A stretch of DNA of 64,000 nt, taken from Fusobacterium ulcerans (GTDB lineage: Bacteria; Fusobacteriota; Fusobacteriia; Fusobacteriales; Fusobacteriaceae). Numbering within the stretch: the stretch's first letter is position 1; every line of letters begins with the position of its first letter. Positions 40,685-50,236 of the stretch are shown piece after piece. A program made the translations under genes and the position numbers. The notes under the pieces are model-generated. The model made no database searches and was not told the origin of the DNA. It was given only the letters and a program-made list of their open reading frames with translations. The stretch spans positions 3,178,282-3,242,281 of the forward strand of contig NZ_CP028105.1 in the NCBI RefSeq assembly GCF_003019675.1. The letters are read 5' to 3'.

Positions 40685-40837
40685 CTATGATTTCTCTATC
40701 TTTTTCCTTGGTGAAAGCACACTATTTGCCGTAAACTGGACAGACTTATACACGTAAAGTGTCATTTTGCCATCTTGAGCTGTGATTTCACCAATATTTT
40801 TCCAGATTGAGCTATTTTTAAATGTTGAATTTGTCAT
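40685..40837 (-). CDS. Unknown 50-residue protein before the ABC-2 exporter
   Basis: GGAGGTG lies seven bases before the ATG at 40837, and a TTGACA-17-TAATAT promoter lies further upstream. The product is MTNSTFKNSSIWKNIGEITA followed by QDGKMTLYVYKSVQFTA and a basic end RKKIEKS. It is short, basic and has no cysteine, leader-type double Gly or membrane helix. It is read from its own promoter and is followed by a terminator and then the exporter. A secreted peptide for that exporter is possible but not supported by any known motif. Confidence 0.6.
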   Translation of the reverse strand: MTNSTFKNSSIWKNIGEITAQDGKMTLYVYKSVQFTANSVLSPRKKIEKS

Positions 40838-40868
40838 GTGTTTCACCTCCTTAATTAAAATTTAACTT

Positions 40869-40897
40869 ATATTATCATTAAAAAGTCTATATGTCAA
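40869..40897 (-). promoter_or_regulatory. Sigma-70 promoter of the 50-residue gene
   Basis: On the leftward strand TTGACA (40892-40897), 17 bases, TAATAT (40869-40874). It begins 32 bases before the ATG. Confidence 0.7.
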
Positions 40898-40907
40898 TAC
40901 TTATATT

Positions 40908-43121
40908 TTATGAAAACATTATTGGCATAGCATTTATTAAAAATTTAACTATATTATAATCTTCTTTTACTGCATCAGAATTTATATCTAAATATTTTTC
41001 TACATTTTCAAGATACTCTTTTGCTACTTCTTTCTCATCTATTTCAGCATAATTCCATGCTAATTCCAGATCTGTCCATCCTTCATATCCACCTATTTCA
41101 GCTGCTTTTCTTATATGCTCCATAGCTTCAATATATTTCCCACATTTTCTCAGTACTCTTCCAAGATTATATTCTATCCAGCTGTCATATGGATTAAGTT
41201 CAACTGCTTTCTTTAAGTTTTCTGCTGCTTCAGCATTTCTTCCTAACTTGGCAAGAATCCACCCTATTTGTGAATAAATCCATTCATCATTTCTTCCCAT
41301 TCCTATTACTTTCTCAAAATATTTCAATCCCTCTTCATATCTCTCCAAAGTTCCTAGATTCCATCCTATTTCTGAATAAAGCCAAGTATCATCTCTTCCT
41401 GCTTTTTCTGCTTTATCTAAATAAATCAAAGCTTCCTCTGCTCTGTCTAATCTTCCATAATTATATGCTATTTCTGAATATAACCAGTCATCTTCTCTTC
41501 CTAATTCCTGAGCTTTAAATAATCTGGCTATAGCTTCTTCGCTTTTTTCTGTTCTTCCCAGACAAATAGCAAATTCACAATTCAGCCATATGTCATCTCT
41601 TCCTAATTTTTCAGCTGTTTCAAGATATGGAACTGCCTCTTCATATTTTCCAACAACATCATACGACCAAGCTATTTCTGAATTTAGCCATATGTCATTT
41701 CTTCCTAATTCTTTTGCTTTTAGATAATATTCTATTCCTTCTTCCACTTTTTCATTTCTTGAAAGACTGTATCCTATTTCAGAATATATCCATGAATCAT
41801 TTCTTCCCAGTTCAATAGCTTTTTGAAGATATTTTTCTCCTTCTTCAGTTCTTCCTACTGCATCAAGATTCCAACCAGTTTCTGAATATAGCCATATATC
41901 ATTTCTTCCTAATTCCTCTGCTATTTTCAGATATTTCAAAGCTTCTTCATTTTTATTTAATTGTCCCATATTCCATGCTATTGTAGAATAAAGACGAATA
42001 CTTTTATCTCCAGCCTCTTCTGCCTTTTTTAATTCAACCAATGCCTCTTCATTTTTTCCTAAATCTCCCAATGCCAATCCCAGTTCCAAATGAATCCATG
42101 CATCTTCTCTTCCTAACTCTCTAGCTTTATTTAAGTATTTAATAGCTTCTTCTGGTTTTGACATATTTCTTAAAGTCCATCCTATTTCAGACTCAAGCCA
42201 TATATCATCTTCTGATATTTTTTTAGACTTATAAAGACTTTCCAGTTCCTCTTCATATCTGCCTAAAACTCCTAGATTCCACCCTAATTGATTGTAAAGC
42301 CATGAATCATTTCTTCCTAATTCTTCTGCCTTTTTAAAATATTCCACTGCTTCTTCATGTTTTTCCATTCTTGCCAGCTGCCATCCTATTTCAGAGTTCA
42401 ACCAGCCATCATTTCTTCCCAGCTCTTCTGCCTTCCTTAAATATTCCATTCCCTCTTCATATCTCTTTAGTGCTCCAAGCGTTACTCCTATTTGCGATAT
42501 AAGCCATACATTGTCCTCTTCTCCCACAAAAGCCTTCATGTAATATTCTAAGGCCTCTTCATCTCTGTCTAATTGAGTCAGGCACCATCCTATATGAGTA
42601 ATTACCCAATAATCATCTCTTCCTAGTTCTTCTGCCTTTTTAAAATATTCCAAAGCATCTTCATAATTATCCAGCTTTTCATATATATCCCCAATTTCAG
42701 CAAGGGCAAAAGTATTTTCCGAATCTAATTCTACAGCTTTTTTTAAAGCATCCAATGCTTCTTCATTTTTCTCTATTCTTTGAAGATTCCATCCAAGTTC
42801 AAAATATGTCCATGCATAGTCAGGATCTAAATTCTTTGATTTTTCAAAATATTCAGCTGCTTTCTCGTAATTTTCCAAACCACTGTAAGCATACCCCATT
42901 CTATAGTTCCATAATGAATCTCCTTTCCCTTCATCTTCAACAGAAATAAGTATCTCTATAGCTTTTTCATAATTTCCTAAATTATTCTCTGCTCTTCCCC
43001 ATTCAGATATAATTTCAAACTCTCTCTCTTCCTCTTTTGTTGCAAGAACTATATCTACAATTTCCTGATATTTCTCTTCATCATTAAGAAGTGCTATTTT
43101 CTCTTTTAATCCTTTATTCAT
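40908..43121 (-). CDS. Large TPR-repeat protein
   Basis: The 737-residue protein consists almost entirely of about twenty 34-residue tetratricopeptide repeats, each with a form such as YEKAIEYF…ELGRNDSWIYSEIGY. This forms a long superhelical binding surface. No signal peptide, membrane segment or catalytic domain is seen. The many near-identical repeats (AEELGRND) suggest recent internal duplication. TPR proteins of this kind act as adapters; the partner is unknown. Its stop lies 11 bases before the promoter of the 50-residue gene on the same strand. Confidence 0.85.
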   Translation of the reverse strand: MNKGLKEKIALLNDEEKYQEIVDIVLATKEEEREFEIISEWGRAENNLGNYEKAIEILISVEDEGKGDSLWNYRMGYAYSGLENYEKAAEYFEKSKNLDPDYAWTYFELGWNLQRIEKNEEALDALKKAVELDSENTFALAEIGDIYEKLDNYEDALEYFKKAEELGRDDYWVITHIGWCLTQLDRDEEALEYYMKAFVGEEDNVWLISQIGVTLGALKRYEEGMEYLRKAEELGRNDGWLNSEIGWQLARMEKHEEAVEYFKKAEELGRNDSWLYNQLGWNLGVLGRYEEELESLYKSKKISEDDIWLESEIGWTLRNMSKPEEAIKYLNKARELGREDAWIHLELGLALGDLGKNEEALVELKKAEEAGDKSIRLYSTIAWNMGQLNKNEEALKYLKIAEELGRNDIWLYSETGWNLDAVGRTEEGEKYLQKAIELGRNDSWIYSEIGYSLSRNEKVEEGIEYYLKAKELGRNDIWLNSEIAWSYDVVGKYEEAVPYLETAEKLGRDDIWLNCEFAICLGRTEKSEEAIARLFKAQELGREDDWLYSEIAYNYGRLDRAEEALIYLDKAEKAGRDDTWLYSEIGWNLGTLERYEEGLKYFEKVIGMGRNDEWIYSQIGWILAKLGRNAEAAENLKKAVELNPYDSWIEYNLGRVLRKCGKYIEAMEHIRKAAEIGGYEGWTDLELAWNYAEIDEKEVAKEYLENVEKYLDINSDAVKEDYNIVKFLINAMPIMFS

Positions 43122-43242
43122 CTAAATCCTCCTTGAATGAATTATATTTAGCATATTCTATTTTACCATAAACTATCCTTTATATACAATCAACTATACT
43201 TTTCATTATGTCAATTTTCAGGTGCAGATATATTTTTCATCT

Positions 43243-44103
43243 CTATTCCTTATTAAGTTCCTTAAATCCCTCTCCCAATACTTCTGATACATCAGTTATT
43301 GTAAGAAAAGCTTCTGGATCTATATCTCTTACTATTCTTTTTAATTTCACTATCTGGTATTTACTCACAACACAATATATTATATCAAAAGAATCTCTGG
43401 TATATCCTCCTGATCCATCTAATATTGTTACTCCTCTTCCTGTTTCATCCATAAGTTTGACTCTCAGATCTTCTGCTTTTCTTGAAATTATTGTTACAGC
43501 TTTTGCTTTATCAAGCCCTTCCTGTAAAAAGTCTATAGTTTTAGTCAATACCATGGCTGCTATTAAAGTGTACATAAAAATTTCTTTTCCAAATAGGAAT
43601 GCTACTGCTGAAAGAACTACCACATCTAAAATGAACATAGCTCTTCCCACTGGTATTCCTCTATATTTTGTCATTATTCTGGCTATAATATCTGTTCCTC
43701 CAGTAGAACCTCCTGACATGAATATTATTCCCAGTCCAATTCCTCCTATAAAACCTCCATAAAGAGAAGCTAAAAGAACATCATCTGTAGCCCCGTTCAA
43801 TCCAGATGTAAAATCCAGAGCAAAGGACATCATAGCTGTTCCATAAAGAGTTTTTACTATAAAATCTTTCCCCAGCATTTTCCAGCCAACTACTAACAAA
43901 GGTATATTTATTATAAAATAAGTTGTTCCTACAGGAGTTTTAAACAGATAGTAAATGATAAGAGCTATCCCTGTAACTCCTCCTTCAGCCAAATGATTAC
44001 TTACATAAAAATAATTTACTGCAAAAGCATATAAAAAACACCCTAATGTTATAAAAAAATAATCTTTTAAGAATCTCAAAGCTTTTTTTTCTATGTTACT
44101 CAC
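43243..44103 (-). CDS. YitT family membrane protein
   Basis: The 286-residue protein has five to six membrane helices (the DUF161 domain with GGVTGIALIIYYLFKTPVG and the STGGTDIIARIMTKYRGIPVG section) and a C-terminal cytoplasmic DUF2179 domain (AKAVTIISRKAEDLRVKLMDETGRGVTILDG). This is the YitT/YebE arrangement of Firmicutes and Fusobacteria. It starts seven bases after the MscS gene ends, so they share a transcript. The transported substrate is unknown in most members. Confidence 0.9.
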   Translation of the reverse strand: MSNIEKKALRFLKDYFFITLGCFLYAFAVNYFYVSNHLAEGGVTGIALIIYYLFKTPVGTTYFIINIPLLVVGWKMLGKDFIVKTLYGTAMMSFALDFTSGLNGATDDVLLASLYGGFIGGIGLGIIFMSGGSTGGTDIIARIMTKYRGIPVGRAMFILDVVVLSAVAFLFGKEIFMYTLIAAMVLTKTIDFLQEGLDKAKAVTIISRKAEDLRVKLMDETGRGVTILDGSGGYTRDSFDIIYCVVSKYQIVKLKRIVRDIDPEAFLTITDVSEVLGEGFKELNKE

Positions 44104-44110
44104 CTCTATT

Positions 44111-44953
44111 TTAATTTTTTAAATTTACTTCCAGTTTATTATATGGAATTTCAATATTCTCATCATTGAACACTTTTATAATATGTGCCATGAGTTTACT
44201 TCTTACACTGTAATAATGTTCTCTCCTTGTCCATACTATAAAATAAATATTTACTGATGAATCTCCATAGCTCATTATATTTATAAAACTTCTTCTTTCA
44301 TTTTCCAATCCTTCAAATGTTTCACTTATATTTTTCAGTATTTCTACAGCTTTATTCTGATCACACTCATAAGAAACAGGTACTGTCAGTTTTATTCTTC
44401 TATATTCATTGGCATCATGGTTAATTACATTACTGCTTATCATAACATTATTAGGTATTATTACTCGCTTACTGTCCAATGTATTTATATGAGTTGAAAA
44501 TACATCTATTTTATAGACTTCTCCAAAAGCTCCATTCACTTCAATATATTCTCCCACAGTAAAAGGCCTTGTAAATAAGATTACCACTCCTCCTGCAAAG
44601 TTAGAAAGAAATCCTTTGAGTGAAATACCTACCCCAAGACCTACTGCACTTATCATTGTTATAATTGACTGTTCTTTAAATCCAAATACAAGAAGCCCAA
44701 AGAGAAAAAATATTATGTATAATCCAAGTTTAATAAAAGATTTACTAAACTGTCTTGCCCCAGGATCAATTCTATCTCTTGAAACTTTATCAATGTATTT
44801 TAATACTAACTCTGTAATTTTTTTCCCGATATATATAACAAGTAAAAAAATGAGTAATTTGACTAAAAAAATCAAAGCATCATTTAAAATTACCTTAAAT
44901 ATTTTTTCTCCATCTCTATTCTCTAAAGATGCAATTGCTGCAAAAAAGTTCAT
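44111..44953 (-). CDS. MscS-type mechanosensitive channel
   Basis: The 280-residue protein has three membrane helices, the last being the pore helix with GLGVGISLKGFLSNFAGGVVILFTRPF, and then the beta domain GEYIEVNGAFGEVYKIDVFSTHINTLDSKRVIIPNN typical of MscS. It would release solutes during osmotic downshock. It precedes the YitT gene by seven bases. A second, similar channel is encoded at 58.2-59.0 kb. Confidence 0.92.
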   Translation of the reverse strand: MNFFAAIASLENRDGEKIFKVILNDALIFLVKLLIFLLVIYIGKKITELVLKYIDKVSRDRIDPGARQFSKSFIKLGLYIIFFLFGLLVFGFKEQSIITMISAVGLGVGISLKGFLSNFAGGVVILFTRPFTVGEYIEVNGAFGEVYKIDVFSTHINTLDSKRVIIPNNVMISSNVINHDANEYRRIKLTVPVSYECDQNKAVEILKNISETFEGLENERRSFINIMSYGDSSVNIYFIVWTRREHYYSVRSKLMAHIIKVFNDENIEIPYNKLEVNLKN

Positions 44954-44999
44954 TTCAACATCTCCTTCTGTTATTTTTCCCCGAGATATTGCCTCTATT

Positions 45000-45761
45000 T
45001 TATTTTTCTTTTATATTTTCACTCCATAAAGAAGACAGCATATGTTTTATACTATAAAAAAAGTCGCTTATATTCTGTTTTCTATTTCTAAAAAAACTTT
45101 TAGCTACTTTTTTATTTCCAAGTTTATTTATATAAAATTCTTTTCCATCTAATCTTACCAGCGCTTCTCCTTTTTGAAAAGAACCAGCTTTTGAATACTT
45201 AAAATCTATGACTTTGTCTCCATTTTTATTTATGTATCCCCATTTACCATTGAGTTTAACTGCTGCAAGATCTTCTGAAAAAAAATTTACTTCATCATAT
45301 ATCATAGGTATTTGTACTTTTCCATCAAAATTCAGATATCCATAAAGAAATTTTCTGCCGTCTTTTTTATAAATTATTATGAGATCTCTTTCAGTTTTAT
45401 CTTTTAACTCACTGTACATTTGCGATTCTTTATCTTTATAATTATATACTCCCATCTCTCCTATCCATTTTCCATCTTTTGTCATCATACCTTCACGATA
45501 GTCTATGTCTACAAGATAAATGTAGTTGCTTTTTATAGCTATAAGCATATTATTTGGTTTTGTGATGAAATTATTCTTTGAGTCAACTATTCCATATAAC
45601 CCAATGGAAGCTTGGTCTCCATCCACTACTCTGACTATTTTATGATTTTCCAATTTTCTTTTTATAGGAACTTCTTCAACAATAAAATTATTTATCTTAA
45701 TGAAATCTCCTCCAAAAAGTGTTGTCGTCATCATTATCAAAGCAATAAGTAATTTGATCAT
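45000..45761 (-). CDS. Exported WG-repeat protein
   Basis: The 253-residue protein starts with a signal peptide (IKLLIALIMMTTTLFGG) and carries WG (KWGYI) repeats from about residue 130: GEMGVYNYKDKE, FLYGYLNFDGKVQIPMIYDE, KWGYINKNGDKVIDFKYSKA. WG repeats form beta-propeller-like folds. It would be periplasmic or surface-associated. The end of the protein is charged and lacks repeats. It lies 46 bases before the MscS gene on the same strand. Confidence 0.75.
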   Translation of the reverse strand: MIKLLIALIMMTTTLFGGDFIKINNFIVEEVPIKRKLENHKIVRVVDGDQASIGLYGIVDSKNNFITKPNNMLIAIKSNYIYLVDIDYREGMMTKDGKWIGEMGVYNYKDKESQMYSELKDKTERDLIIIYKKDGRKFLYGYLNFDGKVQIPMIYDEVNFFSEDLAAVKLNGKWGYINKNGDKVIDFKYSKAGSFQKGEALVRLDGKEFYINKLGNKKVAKSFFRNRKQNISDFFYSIKHMLSSLWSENIKEK

Positions 45762-45821
45762 AGCCTTACCCCCTGTCTAGAAGTGTTCTGCCCTATAATA
45801 TATTATAACTCTTATTTTCAG

Positions 45822-45861
45822 AAAAAAAAAGGGGCAATTAAAGTTTATTTTTAATCACCCC
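45822..45861 (-). terminator. Rho-independent terminator
   Basis: GGGG (45831-45834) with CCCC (45858-45861) and an inner AATTAAA/TTTTAAT-like helix. The A9 run gives the leftward U tract for the fusion gene. Confidence 0.75.
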
Positions 45862-45878
45862 GTAAATTTACCAAATTA

Positions 45879-48227
45879 TTAGTCTGGATTTATTACATAT
45901 TCAGTTAATTCATTTACAAATTTCAATGTCTTATCATTTTTATCATTTACTGGATTAAATTCTACTATATCAACTGATGTTACAAAGTAGTTTTTAAACA
46001 AGTATTTAAATGTTTGGAATATTTCATCAGTAGTGAAACCATTTCTTACTGGTGTACTTACTCCAGGAGCCATTTCAGGATTTACTGAGTCAACATCAAA
46101 ACTTATATGAAGATTATCTATTTTCAAGTAATCTTTTATCTCTTCAAGAATATTTTCCAATCCTTTTTGAAGAACTTCATCATGATATATAACTTTTACT
46201 CCAAGCTGATCTATTATCTCTCTTTCTTTGAAGTCCAAATCTCTAGCACCAAGTATAACTACATTTTTGCTGTCGATTTTAGCTCCTTCATAGAAACAGT
46301 TTACAAGATCTCTGTCCCCTGCTCCCTGTAAAAGTGCAAGAGGCATTCCATGGATATTTCCTGTGATAGTTGATTCATCAGTATTCATATCTCCATGAGC
46401 ATCTATCCATATTACTCCTATCTCTTTTTCAAGTGATACTCCAGAAATACTTCCTAGAGCTATAGAGTGGTCTCCACCTATTACTATTGGTCTGTATCCA
46501 TCTCTTACAGCTTCATTTACAGAAGTTGCAAGTTTCTCACAAGTATTAAGAATAGTATTCTTATATTTAAGATTCCATTCATTGAAGTTTTCTTTTTGTT
46601 TTTCAACTTCTATGATTTCCATTTCATCAAATGTATCTGGATAGTATTCACAAAGAGTATCTGGTCCAAATTCGATTCCAGCTTTGTTTGCTCCAAGGTT
46701 CATTGGAACTCCAAACATCATGCTCTTCATCTTTTCTGTATATAGATAAATAGCGTCTTCTTCTTCGATTACATTGATATTTATAAGTTCAGGGTCAGCC
46801 ATTCCTTGTATATGAAGCTTAGCTTCTTTTAAATCTTTTATGTAGTCGATTATTTCATCTGTGATTCTCTCTCCTGGAGTGATAATAGGGATTCCAGGTG
46901 GATAAGCCATTATCATTTCTCCACAGATTTTTCCAGCACTTTCTTCAAAAAGTATAGTATTCTTTTCACTGTAGAATGCTTCCCTTGGTATCAGCACTTG
47001 CTCTGGAACAGAAGGCATTTTTATAAAGTTTCTCTTTACCTTTGTAACTTTTCCATAGAATCTTTCACTTATTGATTTCAAAGCAGCTATAAACTTATCT
47101 ATGCTTTCATCTGAATCTCCAATAGTTATAAGTCCTAATACATTGTAAAAATCAGAAAGCTCCACTTGAATATTATAGTCATCTACAAGAAGAGTTTCTA
47201 ACTCAAATCCTGTAAGCCCTAACTCTTTCGCTGTAACAGTTACTTTAGTAGGATCAAAAGCAAAAATTCCTTCTCTTCCTACTATTTCATCACCAAAGCA
47301 GAACATTCCAGGTATTCTGTTTACTTCATTTCTGAATCTCTTAGCTAGTTTTATAGTTCTGTCTAAAAGCTCATACCCTTCTGTTGCTATCTGTCTTCTT
47401 GCACAATCCAATGATGCCATCAATGGATATGAAGGTGAAGTTGTATGTAAAAGACTTAGTATCTGCTGTACTCTGTTTGTATCAATTCTATCTGAATTTA
47501 CATGTAGAAGCGACATTTGAGTCATTGCACCAATTATTTTATGTGTACTCTGAGTACAGATATCTGCTCCTGCATCTACTGCTGATAAAGGAAGTTCATC
47601 ATGGAAATGAAGATGTGGTCCATGTGCTTCATCTACTATAAGAGGTATATCATAACTGTGAACTATGTCAGCTATTTTCTTTATATCAGTAGCTACTCCA
47701 TAATATGTAGGGTTTATAATTAGTACTGCTTTTATATCTGGATGCTGTTTCAGCATATTTTCTACAGTCTGAGGTCTGACACCATGGGCTATTCCTAACT
47801 CCTCATCAACCTCTGGATTCATATAAATAGGTTCAGAACCACTTAATATGATACCAGCAGAAACTGATTTATGTACATTTCTTGGTACTAATATCTTATC
47901 TCCAGCTTTCATTACAGACATAATCATTGCTTGAATAGCACCAGAAGTTCCATTCACTGCAAAAAAGCTTTTCTTAACACCATAAGCATCTGCTGCTAAT
48001 TCCTGAGCTTCTTTTATACAGCTTTTCGGCTGATGTAGTCCATCTACCATTTTAAAAATAGTTACATCTATGGAGAAAGGTCCATTCCCCATGAAATCAT
48101 AAAATTCTTTGTCTACTCCTTTTCCTCTCTTGTGACCAGGCACATGAAATGGAAGAATATCCCTTCCAACATATTCGTCTTTCAATACAGAGAATAGTGG
48201 AGTCTTATTTTGGTCTAGCTTTGACAT
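45879..48227 (-). CDS. Fusion of an Orn/Lys/Arg decarboxylase and an arginase-family enzyme
   Basis: The 782-residue protein has two complete enzymes in one chain. Residues 1 to about 485 are a PLP decarboxylase of the Orn/Lys/Arg family, with PFHVPGHKRGKG, DEAHGPHLHFH and Lys230 in STHKIIGAMTQM as the PLP lysine, then PPGIPIITPGE. From about 495 an arginase/agmatinase domain follows, with GGDHSIALGS, DAHGDMNT, TGNIHGMPL and SFDVDSVNPEMAPGV and the final EFNP. The manganese ligands are all present, and the GNIHG pattern is closer to arginase than to agmatinase. Together they could make putrescine from arginine. GGAGG lies before the ATG. Confidence 0.88.
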   Translation of the reverse strand: MSKLDQNKTPLFSVLKDEYVGRDILPFHVPGHKRGKGVDKEFYDFMGNGPFSIDVTIFKMVDGLHQPKSCIKEAQELAADAYGVKKSFFAVNGTSGAIQAMIMSVMKAGDKILVPRNVHKSVSAGIILSGSEPIYMNPEVDEELGIAHGVRPQTVENMLKQHPDIKAVLIINPTYYGVATDIKKIADIVHSYDIPLIVDEAHGPHLHFHDELPLSAVDAGADICTQSTHKIIGAMTQMSLLHVNSDRIDTNRVQQILSLLHTTSPSYPLMASLDCARRQIATEGYELLDRTIKLAKRFRNEVNRIPGMFCFGDEIVGREGIFAFDPTKVTVTAKELGLTGFELETLLVDDYNIQVELSDFYNVLGLITIGDSDESIDKFIAALKSISERFYGKVTKVKRNFIKMPSVPEQVLIPREAFYSEKNTILFEESAGKICGEMIMAYPPGIPIITPGERITDEIIDYIKDLKEAKLHIQGMADPELININVIEEEDAIYLYTEKMKSMMFGVPMNLGANKAGIEFGPDTLCEYYPDTFDEMEIIEVEKQKENFNEWNLKYKNTILNTCEKLATSVNEAVRDGYRPIVIGGDHSIALGSISGVSLEKEIGVIWIDAHGDMNTDESTITGNIHGMPLALLQGAGDRDLVNCFYEGAKIDSKNVVILGARDLDFKEREIIDQLGVKVIYHDEVLQKGLENILEEIKDYLKIDNLHISFDVDSVNPEMAPGVSTPVRNGFTTDEIFQTFKYLFKNYFVTSVDIVEFNPVNDKNDKTLKFVNELTEYVINPD

Positions 48228-48382
48228 CTTACCTCCTTTAATAATTTTTTTGTTATGGATATTTATTTCTTTTTATAATATAATTGAGTAAAATAACATA
48301 TTTATATAAAAAGTTAAATACGATGTATTGTAAAGCTTTTTATCTAATTAGTCAATAAAATTTATTTTTTTAGGAGAAAATT

Positions 48383-48970
48383 ATGAAAAACATATTGGTG
48401 CTCATTTCACAAGGCGTTGAAATCCTTGAAGTATCTCCATTTATCGATGTTTTTGGCTGGAATATGGTTGTAGGAAAAAAGGACACTCTTGTTACCACTT
48501 GCAGCTTCCACGATATAATTAATTGTACATGGAATATTAAAATTTTACCAGAAATAAATTTAAAAAATACAAAATTAAATTTAGAAATATACGATGCTTT
48601 AGTTATCCCCGGCGGATTCGGCAAAGCAGGATTTTTCAACGATATGAAAACTGAAGAATTTCAAAGTATTATCCAGCACTTTCATAACAACAATAAAATA
48701 ATACTTGGAGTCTGTACTGGCGTCATCTCTCTAGGAGAAAGCGGCATTCTTAAAAACAAGAGAGCTACTACCTACCTTTTAGATAATGACAGATACTTTA
48801 AACAGCTTTCAAATTATGGAGCAATCCCTGTGAGAGAAGAAATTGTAATTGATGATAATATCATTACATCCTCTGCTCCCAAAAATGCTTTGGAAACAGC
48901 ATTTATTCTGCTCGAAAAATTAACTTCCAAAGAGAATATGGAAAATGTAAAATATAATATGGGATTTTAA
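48383..48970 (+). CDS. DJ-1/PfpI family protein
   Basis: The 195-residue protein has the class I glutamine amidotransferase-like fold of DJ-1. It has EISPFIDVFGWN-like early strands (VEILEVSPFIDVFGWN), the conserved acidic region VIPGGFGKAGFF, and the nucleophile Cys in ILGVCTGVISLGESG. Members are chaperones, glyoxalases or amidases. It starts after TTAGGAGAAA. It is divergent from the fusion enzyme and stands alone. The exact activity is unknown. Confidence 0.85.
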   Translation: MKNILVLISQGVEILEVSPFIDVFGWNMVVGKKDTLVTTCSFHDIINCTWNIKILPEINLKNTKLNLEIYDALVIPGGFGKAGFFNDMKTEEFQSIIQHFHNNNKIILGVCTGVISLGESGILKNKRATTYLLDNDRYFKQLSNYGAIPVREEIVIDDNIITSSAPKNALETAFILLEKLTSKENMENVKYNMGF

Positions 48971-49185
48971 ATCCTTCATTACTTGTAACCTACTAAATTA
49001 TAAATAGAAATCCTTTAAATATTTTTTATTTTAATATATTTTTCATGTATTTTTGGTTCTAATACTATTCTGTTCTATATTATTTTATTATTTTAAAAAA
49101 AATTGATGAAATTTATCAGAAATTATGGTATTCTTATTTATATGAAGATTTTTAGAAAAAACTATTTTAAAGAGGTGAATTTTTT

Positions 49186-49671
49186 ATGAAAATTGCTGAA
49201 AGCAATGTAGTAACATTAGAATTTAAAGTTTATGATAACGATACAAATGAACTTTTAGAGGATACAAAGGAAGTTGGACCATTTTTCTACATCCACGGAT
49301 TAGGAAACTTTGTTCCAAAAATCGAAGAAACTTTAGAAGGACAAGAAAAAGGGTTTAAAACTGTTATGACTCTTACTCCTGAAGAAGGATATGGAGATTA
49401 TGATGAAGAGCTTGTTGAAGAAATGGCTAAAGCTGATTTCGAAGAGTTCGAAGATATCTATGAAGGACTTGAGTTCATAGCTGATATGGATGATGGAACT
49501 GAGCAGCAATATGTTATTACAGCTATTGAAGATGATGTTGTAACTGCTGATGGAAACCATCCATTTGCTGGTAAAAATATCAGATTTGAAGTTGAAGTAA
49601 CTGGTGTAAGAGAAGCTACTGAAAAAGAATTAGAGCACGGACACCCTCACTTTGAAGGTTTTGAAGATTAA
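49186..49671 (+). CDS. slyD: FKBP-type peptidyl-prolyl isomerase, SlyD-like
   Basis: The 161-residue protein catalyses proline isomerisation and acts as a chaperone. It has the FKBP start NVVTLEFKVYDNDTNELLEDT, IHGLGNFVPKIEETLEGQEKG, and the inserted insert-in-flap domain with YGDYDEELVEEM and FIADMDDGTEQQYVI, ending GHPHFEGFED. Unlike E. coli SlyD it lacks the long His-rich tail, so nickel delivery is less likely. AAGAGGTG lies before the ATG. A terminator follows. Confidence 0.85.
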   Translation: MKIAESNVVTLEFKVYDNDTNELLEDTKEVGPFFYIHGLGNFVPKIEETLEGQEKGFKTVMTLTPEEGYGDYDEELVEEMAKADFEEFEDIYEGLEFIADMDDGTEQQYVITAIEDDVVTADGNHPFAGKNIRFEVEVTGVREATEKELEHGHPHFEGFED

Positions 49672-49686
49672 TCAATAGCAATACCA

Positions 49687-49728
49687 CAGGCTGACTAAAA
49701 GTGAGATTTTTGCCAGCCTGTTCTTTTG
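49687..49728 (+). terminator. Rho-independent terminator
   Basis: CAGGCTG (49687-49693) pairs with CAGCCTG (49714-49720), with a TTCTTTT tract after it. Confidence 0.75.
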
Positions 49729-49762
49729 TATTTTAATTTTAAAATTTGGAGGCGTAATAATT

Positions 49763-50194
49763 ATGAAAATTGCTTTAGGTGCAGATCATGGTGGATTTGA
49801 GCTAAAAGAAAAAGTAAAAACTCATCTTATTGAAAAAGGATATGAAGTATTGGATTTGGGAACTAATTCAACTGACTCTGTAGATTATCCTGAATTTGGT
49901 CATGCAGTAGGACATGCTGTTGCTGATAAAAAAGCTGAATTTGGAATTGTTATCTGTGGAACTGGAATAGGTATCTCTATTGCTGCCAATAAAGTTCCCG
50001 GTGTAAGAGCAGCTCTTTGCACAAACACTACTATGGCTAGATTGACTAGAGAACATAACAATGCCAATATTCTTGCAATGGGTGGAAGAATCGTCGGAGA
50101 CGTTCTTGCTCTTGAAATGGTAGATACTTTCCTTGGTACTGAATTCCAAGGTGGAAGACATGAAAAAAGAATCAACAAAATAGAAAGTATCTAA
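49763..50194 (+). CDS. rpiB: Ribose-5-phosphate isomerase B
   Basis: The 143-residue enzyme interconverts ribose 5-phosphate and ribulose 5-phosphate. It opens MKIALGADHGGFELKEKVKTHL, and has the catalytic Cys in GIVICGTGIGISIAANK and the sugar-binding NILAMGGRIVGD. Length and motifs match RpiB; the related allose isomerase cannot be excluded. TTGGAGGCG lies before the ATG. It is followed at 42 bases by the HIT gene, so the two probably share a transcript. Confidence 0.93.
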   Translation: MKIALGADHGGFELKEKVKTHLIEKGYEVLDLGTNSTDSVDYPEFGHAVGHAVADKKAEFGIVICGTGIGISIAANKVPGVRAALCTNTTMARLTREHNNANILAMGGRIVGDVLALEMVDTFLGTEFQGGRHEKRINKIESI

Positions 50195-50236
50195 GTTTTA
50201 TTTTATAAGACTTATATTTAATTAGGAGATGATTTT

